Positions 24,890-26,631 of a DNA stretch of 26,631 bases are shown here, piece by piece. The notes beneath the pieces were generated by a model. The model worked only from the letters and a program-made list of their open reading frames with translations, was not told the origin of the DNA and did no database searches. The first letter of the stretch is position 1. Each line of letters opens with the position of its first letter. Position numbers and translations under genes: made by a program. This DNA comes from Candidatus Poseidoniales archaeon (GTDB taxonomy: Archaea; Thermoplasmatota; Poseidoniia; Poseidoniales; Poseidoniaceae): positions 3,099 to 29,729 of the forward strand of contig QQSA01000001.1 of assembly GCA_003602535.1 (NCBI GenBank), read 5' to 3'.

Positions 24890-25987
24890 GTGTCAAATTT
24901 TGATAGAGATGTCATTGTTATTGGAGGAGGGCCTGCAGGCAGTACTGTTGCCAGGTACGCCGCTTCTGGAGGCGCTGATGTCTTAGTAATAGATGGCAGA
25001 GACCCAATTGGAACACCATTACAATGTGGAGAATTAGTCCCTACCAATGATGAAATGAGGAGATTGTGCCCCGATGTCCCCGACATGGATGACTTATTCC
25101 AAACTCCGGAATCAGCGATTTCCCGTCATTCAAACAAAATGCATTTAGTTCCGCCATCTGGCAAACCATTGAAGTTTGATTTCGATGGTTATGTTTTGAA
25201 TAGAGTTGCTCATGACGAATTTCTTGTAGATCTGGCGAAAAAGTCAGGAGCAACTTACATGGTAGACACAAGGGTAGAAAGGGTAGAAGAAAATACCGTT
25301 TTTCTGAAAAGCGGTGAAACATTATCTGCCAAAATTATAGTCGACTCTGGAGGGCATAATGGCCCAATAAGAAGAGATTATTGGACTGAAAAATCCGTAA
25401 AAATTCCTGTCAAATTTGTATTGATGGAAGGCGATTATGGAGAAGCAGTAGAGTTACACTTTGGTTCAATGGCTCCAGGAGGATATGCGTGGATGTTCCC
25501 TAAACAAAACGGAGCAAACATTGGCCTTGGTATCCAACGAAGTTTCGCGAAAGGTAAGAGTCTAAACCAATATACCGATGAATTTATTTCAAAATATGAT
25601 GGAGATATTACATTCAATGGAGCTGGATCTTTACCAATGTCTGGCACAATAAAGAAATTCGTAAAAGGCAATTACATGCTAGTAGGAGATTCTGCTGGAA
25701 TGGTTTTGCCATCTAATGGAGCAGGAATTACAATTGCAATGATAGGTGGAAGAATTGCAGGACAAGTAATCTGTGAAAACCTGAAAAATGGCACCCCGCT
25801 TGAGAATTACGAAAAAATATGGAAGAAACAAATGGGCAAAGTAATGAGGAATTCAAAACGCTCTTTCAAAATAGGAAGTCTTCTATTCCGTTTGCCAGAT
25901 TGGATTTTGAATCTGATGTTCAATAGGTTAACTAAAGGAATTATATGGCGTGCAGTAACATGTCGTAGGATGTTCTGGATAATTTAG
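24890..25987 (+). CDS. geranylgeranyl reductase family flavoprotein
   Basis: An FAD-dependent reductase of the geranylgeranyl reductase/digeranylgeranylglycerophospholipid reductase family, which saturates isoprenoid chains of archaeal lipids. The dinucleotide-binding motif GGGPAG spans residues 12-17. The family pattern PLQCGE near 44-49 contains the conserved cysteine. The second FAD motif GDSAGMVLPSNGAGI lies near residue 265. The C-terminus is short and hydrophobic (FWII), suggesting membrane contact. The start is GTG 24890 with GAGGTG at 24879-24884, overlapping the upstream stop, so it is coupled to the prenyl synthase. It may also act on quinone side chains, given the likely long-chain partner. 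Confidence 0.9.
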   Translation: MSNFDRDVIVIGGGPAGSTVARYAASGGADVLVIDGRDPIGTPLQCGELVPTNDEMRRLCPDVPDMDDLFQTPESAISRHSNKMHLVPPSGKPLKFDFDGYVLNRVAHDEFLVDLAKKSGATYMVDTRVERVEENTVFLKSGETLSAKIIVDSGGHNGPIRRDYWTEKSVKIPVKFVLMEGDYGEAVELHFGSMAPGGYAWMFPKQNGANIGLGIQRSFAKGKSLNQYTDEFISKYDGDITFNGAGSLPMSGTIKKFVKGNYMLVGDSAGMVLPSNGAGITIAMIGGRIAGQVICENLKNGTPLENYEKIWKKQMGKVMRNSKRSFKIGSLLFRLPDWILNLMFNRLTKGIIWRAVTCRRMFWII

Positions 25988-26060
25988 AGAACAAGCATTA
26001 ATGATGATTTTTCATTGATTTGAGCGGTTGATTCAAGTGGCTTGAATGCGAGGGGGTATC

Positions 26061-26543
26061 ATGGTGAGGGACGATGAGGCAGTCAGTCCGGTCATCGCAA
26101 CTGTATTGCTGTTAGCAATAACAGTACTACTTTCCAGCATGGTTTTCGTTATGATGGCGTCAACTTTGGATAACGTTGAGAAGGCGAAACCAAAGGTTTC
26201 CTCCTCGGTCAGAGCTCTTTCTAATGGTTATCATGTAATCACGATCACTAGCATCGATCAATCGATAGACCCCGCTAAGTTGGAGTGGTTTATTGTAAAT
26301 AATAGCGGACAAAGTTCAATCGAGCACACTGGCTTTGTCAACGACCCTGATGTCTATGGGACAGTTGGAACAAATATCTCATTCCACGATAGAGACGCTG
26401 GATGGTCAATGACCAAAGGTGATTATTTCGTTATCAACTGTGCATTATTAGATTGTGATAGTGGAGACCATTTCTTTCAGGTAGTAGATACTGGAAGTAA
26501 TACTATATTGATTGACATCAAGTTACCTAACTTGGATAATTAA
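26061..26543 (+). CDS. archaeal type IV pilin-like protein
   Basis: A 160-residue protein with the archaeal pilin N-terminus: charged leader VRDDEA then SPVIATVLLLAITVLLSSMVF, a hydrophobic assembly helix, matching the Pilin_N (DUF1628-like) pattern. A beta-rich exported domain follows, with one likely disulfide (NCALLDCD). The preferred start is ATG 26061, six or so bases after GAGGGGGT; the upstream ATG at 26046 would read through that ribosome site. Class III signal cleavage just before or within the DDEAVSPV region is expected from the family. It is the only pilin in the window and may be a substrate of the Tad-like machinery encoded about 6 kb upstream, though the two are not in one operon. 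Confidence 0.88.
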   Translation: MVRDDEAVSPVIATVLLLAITVLLSSMVFVMMASTLDNVEKAKPKVSSSVRALSNGYHVITITSIDQSIDPAKLEWFIVNNSGQSSIEHTGFVNDPDVYGTVGTNISFHDRDAGWSMTKGDYFVINCALLDCDSGDHFFQVVDTGSNTILIDIKLPNLDN

Positions 26544-26631
26544 CCACCGATAAATGACATTTCGACCTTCTCATGGTCGATTAATCCTCTATTCTGAGAA
26601 TATGCATCATCTCTTTTGGTCCAGATAGATC
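26540..26631 (-). CDS. 3' end of an unidentified minus-strand gene (partial)
   Basis: Reading leftwards from the window edge, one frame stays open for 29 codons and ends ...KRDDAYSQNRGLIDHEKVE MSFIGG before a stop at 26542-26540. Its TAA shares the tetramer TTAA with the pilin stop, exactly as the convergent pair at 20184-20187 does. The frame is short, and a second frame (DLSGPKEMMHILRIED, stopping at 26581) is also open, so the call is tentative. No function can be given. Confidence 0.4.
   Translation of the reverse strand, partial: SIWTKRDDAYSQNRGLIDHEKVEMSFIGG
26562..26580. repeat. 6-bp inverted repeat near the right edge
   Basis: TCGACC-TTCTCAT-GGTCGA is a six-pair stem with a seven-base loop, 18 bases after the pilin stop. 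On the plus strand it could help end pilin transcription, but only a mixed T-rich sequence follows. It lies inside the candidate minus-strand ORF end. Confidence 0.3.

Noticed and set aside
1..26631. CRISPR arrays, insertion sequences, rRNA genes, prophage or horizontally acquired island
   Set aside because: No regularly spaced repeats, transposase motifs, terminal inverted repeats or rRNA signatures were seen, and base composition and start signals look uniform.

Overview
The window is most likely chromosomal DNA of a planktonic euryarchaeon, best matched to Marine Group II (Poseidoniales, Thermoplasmatota). Several genes are clearly archaeal: an RPA single-stranded-DNA-binding protein followed by its RPA-associated protein, a Hel308 helicase beside a Cgi121 (KEOPS) gene, a geranylgeranyl-reductase-family flavoprotein and an archaeal type IV pilin. 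There is also a bacterial-type DNA gyrase A, which this lineage is known to carry. GC content looks moderate to low, genes are densely packed, and many starts carry a GGAGGTGA-like Shine-Dalgarno site. The lineage call is inferred from gene content and was not tested by a database search.

Layout, left to right. 1-2013 is the 3' part of gyrA, ending in an unusual EF-hand tail. 2090-3349 is a LeuA-family acyltransferase, which meets an aspartoacylase/succinylglutamate desuccinylase-family gene (4642-3344, minus) tail to tail. 4720-7769 holds a PaaI-like thioesterase, a SprT-like metalloprotease and a large exported membrane protein of unknown function. 8411-7770 (minus) is a membrane protein with a TerB-like domain. 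8496-14403 holds hel308, cgi121, tldD and tldE/pmbA. 14492-17217 is a replication/repair operon: a previously hidden 30-codon leader ORF coupled by TGATG to rpa, then the RPA-associated protein gene. 17277-20187 is a compact Tad-like secretion/pilus operon: a small protein of unknown function, two separate single-domain platform proteins and a TadA/CpaF-type ATPase. 21881-20184 (minus) encodes a SAP-domain protein. 22062-22694 (coiled coil) and 23824-22685 (minus) are unrecognised. 23906-25987 is a lipid pair: a polyprenyl synthase and a geranylgeranyl-reductase-family protein. 26061-26543 is a type IV pilin-like protein, and the 3' end of a further minus-strand gene probably starts at the right edge.

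The main functional themes are DNA topology, repair and replication (gyrA, hel308, rpa, RPA-associated protein, the SAP protein and possibly SprT), surface filament or secretion machinery (Tad-like operon plus the separate pilin), and archaeal membrane lipid synthesis. All convergent pairs overlap or abut within 10 bases, often sharing a palindromic double stop (TTAA or TCATGA). No CRISPR array, insertion sequence, rRNA or tRNA was seen. No intergenic stretch exceeds 300 bases; the longest is the 171-base leader before rpa.
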